From Platanthera guangdongensis (taxonomy: Eukaryota; Streptophyta; Magnoliopsida; Asparagales; Orchidaceae), in NCBI GenBank assembly GCA_039583875.1, contig CM077155.1, positions 8,792,043 through 8,856,042 on the forward strand: 64,000 nucleotides of DNA. Direction: 5' to 3'. Within the stretch, counting starts at the first letter, position 1. The number at the start of each line of letters is the position of its first letter. Shown here piece by piece: positions 1 through 10,395 of this stretch. Below the pieces are notes generated by a model that was not told the DNA's origin, ran no database searches, and worked only from the letters and a program-made list of their open reading frames with translations. Made by a program: the position numbers and the translations under genes.

Positions 1-613
1 CACAGTTTTATAGTGGTTCCCCAAGTGATGGGTGCATCCACTTTCCACCTTCGGCTATCTAGCAGTATACTAGATTCGGCCTAACTTCCTTCTTCCTTCT
101 CAGATCCTCAGATCTTACAACTCAGAACCCTGAATGGTTCCTACAACTCAGACTTCAGCAAGTCCTACAGCTCAGATTCTCTCAAAGAATCCTACCTCAG
201 AGTGAGTTCACACTCCTACAACTCAGGCACAAAGGCCCTACATCAGCCTCTTCCACAGGCCTACAACTCAGAGATATTAATCCCCTATCTCAGGCACTCG
301 GCCCTAACTCAGCCTTTATAATTTAGGCTTAAAACTAAGAGATATTAATCCCCTACCTCAGGCACTCAGCCCTACCTCAGCCTTTATAATTTAGGCTTAC
401 AACTCAGATCTATAATAGATCCTACAGTAAATTGATAATAGAAACGAATATATCCTTCACCCAGGTAGAGAGAGAAAGGGATGAAGGTTTCTTGATCAGT
501 TCTTGATAGAACAGATAACTTTAGAATCAACTTGTCTTAGCTTCTTCAAAGTTTCTTAAATTTGAACAAAGTAGGGATGATCTTCTTGTGAAGTGGAGTT
601 GATCCTCAATCCA
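1..613 (-). repeat. 3' part of a SIRE-type Copia LTR (family A'), cut by window edge
   Basis: Read on the minus strand, this stretch follows the R/U5 half of the Copia A LTR (compare 30330-30860). It has the same run of short phrases built on 'ctgagttgtag' and 'gcctgaggtaggg', the motif 'aggccgaatctagta' and the closing 'ggaaccactataaa'. Similarity fades near 613. It diverges from A by many substitutions, so it is a related family rather than a recent copy. It is probably the missing 3' part of the A' LTR whose 5' end is at 43953-44272, with the Tat Gypsy element between. An independent A' insertion cut by the window edge is the alternative. Confidence 0.75.
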
Positions 614-720
614 GCTTTCTTCTTCTTTTCAGAATTAAATCCCGTACTGTGCTTTTATTGCTTTCTCTTTTTCTCTGCGCTTCTCTCCTTTTCTACTCGC
701 GCCCGTCTTCTTTTGCGAGC

Positions 721-1353
721 ATGGGCAAGACCAACCCCGACGCTGATGGCTGCAGCAAGTGCGCCCAGCATTTTACCGATTACTGCTTCTTCGAGGGGCA
801 TACCAGTGAGGAGGAGCTCGCAGAGTTCGAGGCAGAATATGTGCCGCCTGGTTTCAAGGCGCGCCGGCCGAGGCAAGGGGAGGCCATCAATACCTTCTAC
901 GACAACGAGCTCGCCTTCCCCATCTCTCACTTTGAGGTGGGGTTGCGCCTCCCCCTCTGGCCGGAGATCCGGCAAATTTTGAAGTACTATGGTGCGGTAC
1001 CTGCGCAGCTAAACTCCAACACCATCGCCATGATGGTGGCATTCACGAGCTACCTCCTGCGAGAGAGGATAGAGTTCAACCTGGCAATGTTCAGGAAACT
1101 TTTCTCTTATAAGGCGACGCCGGACTGGGTCACTTACTTCGGCGGCTCACTGATCAAAGTTCGCGAGATCGCGAACAAGCACCATAACTGGATGACCAGG
1201 ATCGCCTTTATCAAGGGAGATCTCGGCAACATCCCGTACTCTCCACAGTAGAAAGGCGAGGAGGTCTACTGCCCGCCGTCCGTATCTGGCAACGATGCCG
1301 AGCTCCACAAATACTTCCTCCAGAAGGATTTCGAGGTCGCCTACCTGCAAAGG
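721..1353 (+). pseudogene. Tat Gypsy antisense extra ORF, N-terminal part
   Basis: Reading from the ATG at 721 (MGKTNPDADG), about 176 codons run to a TAG at 1249, and the same frame continues to 1353, where Copia B is inserted. The protein has the look of the 'putative gypsy-type transposon' domain of plant databases: the segment around 'FEVGLRLPLWPEIRQILKYY' followed by 'PAQLNSNTIAMMVAF' and an 'MFRKLF' helix. It is encoded opposite to the gag-pol of the Tat element (minus strand, 13648-18378), the arrangement known for antisense extra ORFs in several plant Tat elements. Its molecular role is unknown. The frame resumes at 10396. An upstream ATG at 649 would add 24 residues but lies in low-complexity sequence. 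Broken by one stop and by the Copia B insertion. Confidence 0.75.
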
Positions 1354-2206
1354 TGAAAGTACACCTAGTGTCAACTACCTTCACCTATGGGGGGGAATAG
1401 GTGACGTGCAGCATTTTTGCGGAATTAAAATTGTACCTGCACACGAAAATAAAACAGCACAACAAAGAGAGTACACAAGCTATTTATAGTGGTTCCCGGA
1501 TTTGGGTACATCCACTTTCCCCCTTCGACCTATCTCCCAACAAGGGACGACTCGGTCTCTTCACCAACAGGATTGAAATCCAATCCTTGCACTATCGGAA
1601 GGAACCCTTCCACACGTAGGAGACAACACTCCCATAACACGGGTTGCACCCAACCCTTACAACTCGGAACCAACGTTCCTTTACAACAAAAATGAACTAG
1701 AATGTACAAGAAATACAAACTACTTTTGTAGACTAAGGTGTCCCTCTTCGTTGACGACGTGTTCTTGAAGTCCACGAAGAGTCCACAACCCTAGATCTCT
1801 CTTGGAGAGAATCTCCCTGGAACCGGCGGCGGCAAAGAGGGCGGCGGCTTGATTCACGGGATCGGCGGCGACAACGGTGTGCGGCTGCTGTACTTTGGAG
1901 ATTCCAACTTCGTAGCAAAGCAAGCAAGGTCTTCCAACGGTCACACTAGGATCGGTCGTCTCGATCGATTCGGACGGGGAAGGTTTTCCCGATCAACAAA
2001 TCAAGAGACAAGGGATCTCTGGTTAGACGCGTGAGACGCTACGCTTGGCTAAGCTTCTGTCGCCGGAAGATCAGGAAGAATCGCGATCAAAAGCGGCGAC
2101 TAACTAGCACGAGCGGCGACGGCGGCGGCGGAGCAGTTTCGCGATGTTAGGTCAAGATCGTTGCTCGACTTCTTTCTGTGTGTCTTCACTGTTTAAAAAT
2201 ACGCGT

Positions 2207-2216
2207 GTATTTATAC
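2207..2216 (-). promoter_or_regulatory. TATA box of Copia B 3' LTR
   Basis: On the minus strand the sequence is GTATAAATAC, about 120 bp downstream of the motif array. The equivalent box in the 5' LTR is at 9665-9674 and would drive gag-pol. Confidence 0.6.
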
Positions 2217-2330
2217 ACAAGTATACTCCTAAATGACCGTTGTGGGTCCCACCAGAAGAAACCCTAGATCCGGTTTAAAACAGTGCCAGCGGCAAAGTCC
2301 GGTCCAGTGGGATCCAGAAAAATGCCCAAG

Positions 2331-2600
2331 TCAAAATCGGCGAGAATCGAAGGTGATTCTCGTCGAATCGTCGAGAATCAAAGGTGATTCTCGACGATTC
2401 GGCGAGAATCAAAGATGATTCTCGTCGAAGTTGACTTGGTTGCACGCACTATTTTCGCCGGAAGGAGACGGCGAGAATCGGCTAGCTGATTCTCGACGAT
2501 TCGGCGAGAATCACTAGTGATTCTCCCCGAATCGGCGAGAATCACTTGATGATTCTCACCGAATCGGCGAGAATCACTTGGTGATTCTCGTCGATTAACA
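2331..2600. repeat. Copia B motif array (GGCGAGAATC / GATTCTCG)
   Basis: At least a dozen half-sites of GGCGAGAATC and its complement GATTCTCGNCG are packed in alternating orientation, forming overlapping palindromes centred on CpG. Spacers are 'acttggt' or 'aaaggt' like. The same array is in the 5' LTR at 9797-10055, with a slightly different number and order of units. Confidence 0.85.
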
Positions 2601-2931
2601 CTTAGATGATTTTTCGTCTATCCGCCCATGGACTGCTCTTTGACTCATCCTTGCTCCTTGTCTGCTCTTGCAATATCACAGCCCTGTACTTGAAAATAAG
2701 TACACTCCAATAGAGAGAGTACACGTAGGCCAACACACTGATCTGCTCAACGAGAGATTACGTCGTACAGACCCGTGTATATTGACCTACTGCACCCTGA
2801 CATTGGTGTGCACTTAGCGTGGAATAACTGCAAGCACAACTTGAAATATTTTGTCAAATACATTGTCTATTTACCTTAGCTTGTTCAGGGGCTTCTTCAA
2901 ATCAGGTACGTTGTGGATACAATACCCAACA

Positions 2932-2946
2932 ATCTCCCCCTATTTG
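2932..2946 (-). other. Copia B polypurine tract
   Basis: On the element strand a purine run ending GGGGGAGAT directly abuts the LTR start TGTTGGG. It is identical in form to the tracts of Copia A (29132-29141) and C (40686-40695). Confidence 0.85.
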
Positions 2947-3254
2947 AAGAAGCCTAAACCCTACAAGCTAAGGTGAATAAAGCGTGTGGGAATGAAAAAC
3001 ATAACCTTGAAATTGAGTTGAGAGAGATATTCATTACCGATACCAATTTCTTGCGAGCAAACTTTGGAGCCACCTTTTGGAGCCACCTTAGCCTTAGCCA
3101 AGAGGGTAATCTCCCCATTTTCAGCTTCTGCAAATCTGGGTCTGTAGCATTTGACCCCTTGCTCCCCCTCAGGTCTTGCACCTGTGCTCACACTTGAGTA
3201 TCTGGCAGACGCTCCCCCTGGATGCACAAGCCTGGAGCTGTGGTAGTCTTCATT

Positions 3255-6200
3255 CCTCATAGTTTAGCATCCCCAATTCAGTTTTGAAGAGACTGAACTT
3301 GGCTTCGTCTAAGGGCTTTGTGAATATATCTGCAATCTGCTTGTCCGTGGGGACATAACAGAGAGAGATGTCCTTGTTCTCCACGTGCTCCCGAATGAAG
3401 TGGTAGCGCACTTAAATATGCTTCGTTCTGCTGTGCGATACCGGATTGTTGGCAATTGCAATTGCACTGGAGGAGTCACAGTACATAGGTACTTCCTTGA
3501 ACTGAAGGTCGTAGTCGGCTAACTGGTTTCTGATCCATAGGAGTTGTGCGCAACAGCTGCCTGCCGAGATGTACTCAGACTCTGTTGTGGAGGTAGCTAC
3601 ACAATTCTGCTTCTTGTTGTTCCATGAGATAAGCCTTCTTCCGAGGAATTGACATGTCCCGGAAGTGCTTTTCCTATCATCCCTACTCCCTGCAAAATCA
3701 GCATCTGAAAAACCTATTAGCTCGACATCATTGTTTCTCGGGTACCACAAGCCAAGATTGGGAGTACCTTTAAGGTATCTTAGAATTCGCTTTGCAGCGA
3801 CATAGTGAGATTCCTTAGTGTTCACCTGATATCGGGCACAGACACATGTGGAGAACATGATATCCGGTCTACTGGCAGTAAGGTAGAGCAGGGATCCAAT
3901 GATGCTTCTGTATTTGGTTTCATCGAAAGGTTTACCTTTCTCATCCTTATCTAGAAACATAGTGGATCCCATTGGAGTCCTCATGGAGGTTGCATTCTCC
4001 ATACCGAATTTCTGGAGGAGTTCATTTGTGAACTTCGTCTGAGAGATGAAGATTCCATCCTCAGACTGTTTCACTTGAAGTCCCAAGAAATACTTTAGCT
4101 CTCCCATACTGCTCATTTTAAACTTTCCTTGCATAAGTTTAGAAAACGTTTTGCAAAGATTGTTGTCCGTTGAGCCGAATATAATGTCATCGACATAGAT
4201 TTGCACCAACAAAATCTTGTCTTTGACTTCCCTGAGAAACAATGTCTTATCTATTTTACCTCTAGAGAACTTGTTCTCAAGAAGAAAACTAGATAAAGTC
4301 CCATACCAAGCTCGTGGAGCTTGTTTTAAACCATAGAGAGCTTTATTAAGAAAATATACATGATTGGGATAAGTAGGATTGACAAAACCTGGGGGTTGAG
4401 CGGCGTATACTTCCTCTTTCAGGTCTCCGTTCAAGAATGCTGATTTCACATCCATTTGATAGACGGTGAATCCTTTGTGCGAAGCATACGCTAGGAACAA
4501 TCTGATTGCCTCGAGCATTGCTACTGGTGCGAAGGTCTGGTCGAAGTCAATCCCCTCCTCCTGTCTGTAACCTTGAGCCACCATCCTTGCCTTGTTCTTT
4601 ATGATGACACCATGTTCATCCAGTTTGTTTCTGAAAATCCACTTGGTTCCAATCACATTCTGCTTGTGTGGTCTGGGAACCAGCGTCCAAACGTTGCAAC
4701 GTTCGAATTGATGTAGTTCATCTTGCATGGCCAGAATCCATGCCGCATCTTTGTTCGCCTCGTCGAACTTCTTTGGCTCAACCTGTGACAGGAAGCTAAG
4801 ATGCAAAATTTCGTTAATAGTACCTCTTTGAGTTCTGACACCGACACTAGGATCTCCGATGATTTGATCTCTAGGGTGATCCCTCACATGTCGGAGCTCT
4901 ATAAGTCTGGCGTCTGGAGCTTCGACTACTTCTTGAGCTTCTCCTTCTTCTAAGAGATTTGTTCCATTTTGATCTTCAACATTCCCAGATGACGTGGAGG
5001 TGGAAACTTTGATGTACTTAGGAGCTTCATCTTTAGCTGTCTCATCGAGATCCAGCTGTTCAAGTCGTGCACCTGCATCTTCAAGAATACTACTGGAAGA
5101 ATTGCTGTTAAGCAAACTTCCTTCATCAAATACAACATTAATTGATTCTTCTACCACTAGAGTTTTCTTATTGAAAACTCTATATGCCCGACTGTGGGAA
5201 CTATAGCCCATGAATATGCCTTCGAAGCATTTTTCACCAAATTTAGTATGCGGGTACTTCCCATTATTCAGTACATAGCATCTGCAACCAAAGATCCTCA
5301 AGTAGGACATGGTTGGTTTCCTGCCTCTCAGTAGCTCATAAGGCGTCTTACGATGATGCTTGTTGATCAATGCTCAGTTTTGTACATGACAAGCTGTATT
5401 GACAGCCTCTGCCCAGAAGTATTCTGGGAGAGAAGCGTCTTTCAACATTGTCGTGCAGGCTTCAATGAGAGTTCTATTTCTCCTCTCCGCAACTCCATTT
5501 TGCTGAGAAGTGCGCGGGGAGGAAAACTCATGAAAGATACCTTGTTCTTCACAAAACTCTGTCACAGCACCAGATTCGAATTCTGTTCCATGGTCACTTC
5601 TGATTTTGACCACTGGGCAGTTAAATTCGTTCTGAACCTGCTTGACAAAACTAGTGAAGATGTCAAACGTATCCGACTTTCGTTTTAAGAAGAACACCCA
5701 TGTAAACCGAGAATGATCATCAACTATCACTAGCGGATAGGACTTGCCTCCCAAGCTATGAACTTGCATTGGACCAAACAAGTCCATATGTAGAAGGTAC
5801 AGCCATCGGGAAGAGACTTTGTCTGCAATGCTCTTAAAGGTAGCCCGAGTCTATTTGCCCATCTGGCATGCAGGACAGGGGCTATCTTTGATGCACTTGA
5901 TAACGGGAGCATCCCTTACTAAGTTTTTAGAAAACAACATACTAATTGTTTTGAAATTAATATGTGCCAATCTCTTGTGTCATTGTTCACAAAGAGATGC
6001 ACTGCCTGTTGCCACAAGGCATACGGGGGTAGATGAATCTAAACTGAGAAAATTTAAGCAGAAGATATTTCTGCTCCTAATGTCTGTTAATACCATCTCA
6101 GAAGAGGCACATGAAATTATCAGACATTTATCCTTGCAGAACTTAACGTCATAACCTTTGTCACATAACTGACTTACACTGATCAGGTTATGGTTTAACC

Positions 6201-6417
6201 CTTCAACATAAGCCACGTCGGTGATAGAGATTATACCGTTGGAAATCATACCGTAACCTCTGGTGACTCCACAATCTGACCCCCCAAAGATGACTTTGGG
6301 TCCATTCTCGACGGGAGTGTAATCACGCAGTAGGCTTCTTGTCCCAGTCATATGCCGAGAGCATCCACTGTCCAAGTACCATATTGGCGTTTTGGTGGCC
6401 TTTGGACATTCCTGCAA
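3255..6417 (-). pseudogene. Copia B pol (protease, integrase, RT, RNase H), with stops
   Basis: One reading frame runs from 6417 leftward. The protease has 'YLDSGCSRHMTG' with its DSG catalytic triad. The integrase has GAG-pre-integrase 'HKRLAHI' and zinc-binding 'CPACQMGK', then a core with 'DLFGPM', 'RSDHGTEFE' and 'QQNGVAERRNRT'. The linker is '[11 protein letters not shown]', the RT box '[11 protein letters not shown]', and the RNase H shows 'GFSDADFAG', 'STTESEY' and 'CDSSSAIAI'. In-frame stops interrupt it near 5978 (TGA for the W of 'WHKRLAH'), 5849 (TAG for Q), 5372 (TGA, probably CGA) and 3410 (TAA). No large indel is visible and all catalytic motifs survive, so damage is light. The end near 3255 follows 'ADIFTKPLDEAK'. 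Confidence 0.92.
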
Positions 6418-6424
6418 AACAAAA

Positions 6425-8716
6425 TCAATTTCCCTTAGGAACCCAATCGAACTTGGGTCCTAGATTCTTGGTTAGCATACTCCCCCTCGGTTGGTTAACC
6501 CTACGAGTGGTCGGCCTCGCATTGCTAACATAGGGAGTCTCGTGATACCTTGGATTAAACCAATAATCCACGGCAAAGTGACCGACTTTGCCACAGCACC
6601 AACAGTCAAATCTGTTGTACCTCTTCCTAGGCTCCTGCTTTACCCTAGAAATGGTGGGTACAGCCGGGGCCTTGGATCTGGAGGTGAAGGCCTCATAGTG
6701 ATTGCAGTCACATGACTTCTTCACCTTCTGTTCCTTCAGTACAACAGGCTTGGCTCTTGGTGTCTGCTTTCCATTATGGCCGCTAGAGAATTGACCATAA
6801 TTTCCCATGTGGATTTCCTCATAAGGTGCCTTGAAGGCACTCTCACCGAAGTTGCGGGGAAAAGTCCAACCATCATATCAGCTCTTTGGCTTTGCAACCG
6901 AGGGCCGGAAATGATGACCAAAGGTTGCTTCAAAATCATGTTGGTTGCAAGGAAAGCTAGGCTTTCTGAACGCAACAGGACTGAGCGGAGCCTTTCCCTT
7001 TTCAGCAGCAGAGGCCTTCTTGGTAGCCTTATTCTTCCTCTGGTTCCTGTTTCTCCTGGATGATGAACCAGATACCCCTACATGCCCCAAGCCAGCTCCT
7101 TTGGCCTGAGCAGAGAAGGTATCTACAACTGGAAGAACTGTTTTTGGCATAGAGAAGCTCTTGACGATCTTACTTTCTGCCGCAAGTTGTTCTTCCAACT
7201 TGTCGACTTCCTCCTGCTTAAGATCAAGGAGCTTAAGAGACTCCGAATGCTTTGAAGTCAGGTCAAGGTGCTCCTGTCGGAGAGAAATCAAACTGGTGAT
7301 CTCTTCCCTTAGGGAGACACTCTCACCCTTAAGGAATTTCACTTCCTTTTTCTCAGCCTTCAATCACTTACGGCACTCCTCGAAAGTGTTGAGCAGAAGC
7401 TCATACTTCTCGAGGAGCTCCGCCTCACGGGCCGAAAGGCTATCCTCAGGGTCATCATCCTGAGACTCAGGATCAGATTCAGAGTCGGAGAGAGGGGTGT
7501 GAGCTTTTACCTTCCCAGTAAATGGGGGGCATTCTCCTTCTGAGTCGGAGCGACCCACCAGCCCGAAGTAGGCTTCCTCATCATCACTGGAGTCTGTGGA
7601 ATCAGACTCACTCAGTATCTTTGGCCTTTCGGCGATGTAGCTCCGCTCTTTCTTCTTATCTCTAGAGGATTTGTGCTCCTCTCCTTTCCCTTTTTCTCTC
7701 TTGCCTTGATAGTAGTCGGCCACGACGTGTCCTGGCTTATTGCATCCAAAGCAAATAATGTCAGAGGAGCGATGTTTGTTCGGTTTAGAAGCATACCTGT
7801 CAGAAGAATAATTTTTCTTCTGATGCCTGGAGGAGGAGCCGTCTTTCTTTCTTTGATTCCTCATCTTGAGGAACTTCTTGAATTCTCGGGTGATGAGGGA
7901 GAAATCCTCCTTAGACAGCTCTGAGCTGGAGGAGCATGGCTCGGAGTCCTCCTCCTCATCCTTTTTCCTGGCACGGTATGAAACCGCACCCTTGCCTTTT
8001 CTGGAGTGAATGGCTTTTAGAGCCACAGTCTTTTCTTTGGCTGCAGCCTTCTCTGCTTCTTCTTCTACTTTCCTGGTGTTCAGTTGAAGCTCATAGGACA
8101 TCAGCTTCCCAAACAGAATTTGCGGGTCTGTTTCAGCTAGTCTGCCAAACTCTCGGATGGCGCAGATCTTTGTGTCCCATTCCTTAGTAAGGGACCTAAG
8201 GAATTTATCATTGAGTTCACCATTAGTGAACACTCTTCCGTACCCTTTGAGGGCATTGACAATCTTGAGGAAGTTCTCGAAGGTGACTCCGATCTCTTCC
8301 TTAGGCCCTTGTCTGAAGGCCTCATATTTCTGGTTCAGGAGGGATCTACGATCATCCCTCACTTCATCAGTGCCCTCCATTAGGATGATCAGGCAATGTC
8401 AGATCTCCTTTGCTGTCCTGCAGTTGCAGAAGTTCTGCATCATTGAGTCATCAACCGCGCTGACCAGAATGTTCTGCGCCTTCTTGTCAAGTCCCACTAG
8501 CACCATCTCGTCCTTGTCCATTTCAGAAAGTTTCTTCGGCACTTTCTTGGTAGGATCAATGGTGGAGACCTTAGTGGGGACATAAGGTCCCTCCTCCACG
8601 ATCATAAAGAGTCGAGGATCAACTGCTTCCATGTAGAACCAGATCCTTTCCTTCCAGATAGGAAAGTTGATCCTGGTGCACACTGGGATCTTGCCTGTGT
8701 ACTTGAGCCCGTCCAT
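6425..8716 (-). pseudogene. Copia B gag, with stops
   Basis: The start is placed at the ATG at 8716 (MDGLKYTGK), about 90 bp after the PBS. The capsid part contains 'FPIWKERIWFYMEAVDPRLF' and 'NDKFLRSLTKEWDTKICAIR', the UBN2-type Copia gag. A Lys/Ser/Glu-rich stretch and a coiled coil (about 7100-7450) follow. There are two zinc-knuckle-like motifs, 'CFGCNKPGHVVADY' and 'CWCCGKVGHFAVDY'; in both the last Cys of CCHC is Tyr. Stops lie near 8397 (TGA for W), 7365 and 6877. Gag ends just before pol, which is in another frame, so Pol would need frameshifting or splicing. Confidence 0.88.
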
Positions 8717-8790
8717 GGTAGATGTTTTCCTTCTTCTTGACACTAGCGGCAGGATTCTACTCAAGGTGTTAACCTTTTTGATGAGAAACC

Positions 8791-8806
8791 TCCCTCTGAT
8801 ACCACT
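8791..8806 (-). other. Copia B primer-binding site
   Basis: On the element strand, AGTGGTATCAGAGGGA follows the 5' LTR directly. It contains TGGTATCAGAG, the complement of the initiator tRNA-Met 3' end used by most plant Copia elements. Confidence 0.88.
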
Positions 8807-10390
8807 TGAAAGTCCACCTAGTGTCAACTACCTTCACCTATGGGGGGGGGGGGAATAGGTGACGTGCAGCATTTTTGCGGAATTAAAATTGTACCTGCAC
8901 ACGAAAATAAAACAGCACAGCAAAGAGAGTACACAAGATATTTATAGTGGTTCCCCGATTTGGGTACATCCACTTTCCCCCTTCGACCTATCTCCCAACA
9001 AGGGACGACTCAGTCTCTTCAGCAACAGGATTGAAATCCAATCCTTGCACTATCGGAAGGAACCCTTCCACACGTAGGAGACAACACTCCCACAACACGG
9101 GTTGCACCCAACCCTTACAACTCGGAACCAACGTTCCTTTATAACAAAAATGAACTAGAATGTACAAGAAATACAAACTACTTTTGGAGACTAAGGTGTC
9201 CCTCTTCGTTGACGACGTGTTCTTGAAGTCCACGAAGAGTCCACAACACTATATCTCTCTTGGAGAGAATCTCCCTGGAACCGGCCGCGACAAAGAGGGC
9301 GGCAGCTTGATTCACGGGATCGGCGGCGACAACGGTGTGCGGCTTCTGTACTTTGGAGATTCCAACTTCGTAGAAAAGCAAGCAAGGTCTTCCAACGGTC
9401 ACACTAGGATCGGTCGTCTCGATCGATTCGGACGGGGAAGGTTTTCCCGATTAACAAATCAAGAGACAAGGGATCTCTGGTTAGACGCATGAGACGCTAT
9501 GCTTGGCTAAGCTTCTGTCCCCGGAAGATCAGGAAGAATCGCGATCAAAAGCGGCGAACAACTAGCACGAGCGGCGACGGCGGCGGCGGAGCAGTTTCGC
9601 GATGTTAGGTCAAGATCGTCGCTCGTCTTCTTTCTGTGTGTCTTCACTGTTTAAAAACACGTGTGTATTTATACACATGTATACTCCTAAATGATCGTTG
9701 TGGGTCCCACCAGAAGAAACCCTAGATCCGGTTTAAAACAGTGCCAGCGGCAAAGTCCGGTCCAGCGGGATCCAGAAAAATGCCCAAGTCAAAATCGGCG
9801 AGAATCGAAGGTGATTCTCGTCGAATCGTCGAGAATCAAAGGTGATTCTCGACGATTCGGCGAGAATCAAAGATGATTCTCGTCGAAGTTGACTTGGTTG
9901 CACGCACTGTTTTCGCCGGAATGAGACGGCGAGAATCGGCTAGCTGATTCTCAACGATTCGGCGAGAATCACTTGATGATTCTCACCGAATCGGCGAGAA
10001 TCACTTGATGATTCTCCCCGAATCGGCGAGAATCACTTGGTGGTTCTCGTCGATTAACACTTAGACGATTTTTCGTCTATCCGCCCATGGACTGCTCTTT
10101 GACTCATCCTTGCTCCTTGTCTGCTCTTGCAATATCACAGCCCTGTACTTGAAAATAAGTATACTCCAATAGAGAGAGTACACGTAGGCCAACACACTGA
10201 TCTGCTCAACAAGGGATTACGTCGTGCAGACCCGTGTATATTGACCTACTACACCCTGACATTGGTGTGCACTTAGCGTGGAATAACTGCAAGCACAACT
10301 TGAAATATTTTGTCAAATACATTGTCTATTTACCTTAGCTTGTTCAGGGGCTTCTTCAAATCTGGTACGTTGTGGATACAATACCCAACA
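8807..10390 (-). repeat. Copia B 5' LTR
   Basis: Matches 1354-2931. It differs by scattered substitutions and a longer G tract at 8841-8852. The TATA box (minus) is at 9665-9674 and the motif array at 9797-10055. It would drive gag-pol transcription leftward. Confidence 0.95.
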
Positions 10391-10395
10391 AAAGG

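Larger units (their letters stand above)
1354..2931 (-). repeat. Copia B 3' LTR
   Basis: Begins TGAAAGTA and ends CCAACA on the plus strand; read on the element strand it starts TGTTGGGTA and ends CTTTCA. It matches 8807-10390 nearly throughout. Features in element order: U3 with the GGCGAGAATC array (2331-2600), TATA box at 2207-2216, then R/U5 with a G/C tract near the end. Confidence 0.95.
1354..10390 (-). mobile_element. Copia B: complete SIRE-type LTR retrotransposon
   Basis: A full element of 9,037 bp on the minus strand, with 1,578-bp and 1,584-bp LTRs (TG...CA) and a perfect 5-bp target duplication AAAGG (1349-1353 and 10391-10395). It has a PBS of the initiator-tRNA-Met type, gag, pol in the order protease-integrase-RT-RNase H, and a polypurine tract. 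Pol has the '[11 protein letters not shown]' RT box and '[12 protein letters not shown]' linker typical of SIRE/Maximus elements. It lies inside the Tat antisense ORF, whose reading frame is restored if the insert and one AAAGG copy are removed. Unlike Copia A and C it has no large ORF between pol and the 3' LTR; only about 320 bp lie there. LTR differences (a few per cent by eye) and several stops indicate an old, inactive copy. Confidence 0.93.

Noticed and set aside
5353..6154. Plus-strand frames of 111 codons at 5353 and 5819
   Set aside because: Antisense shadows of Copia B integrase, whose minus-strand motifs are clear.
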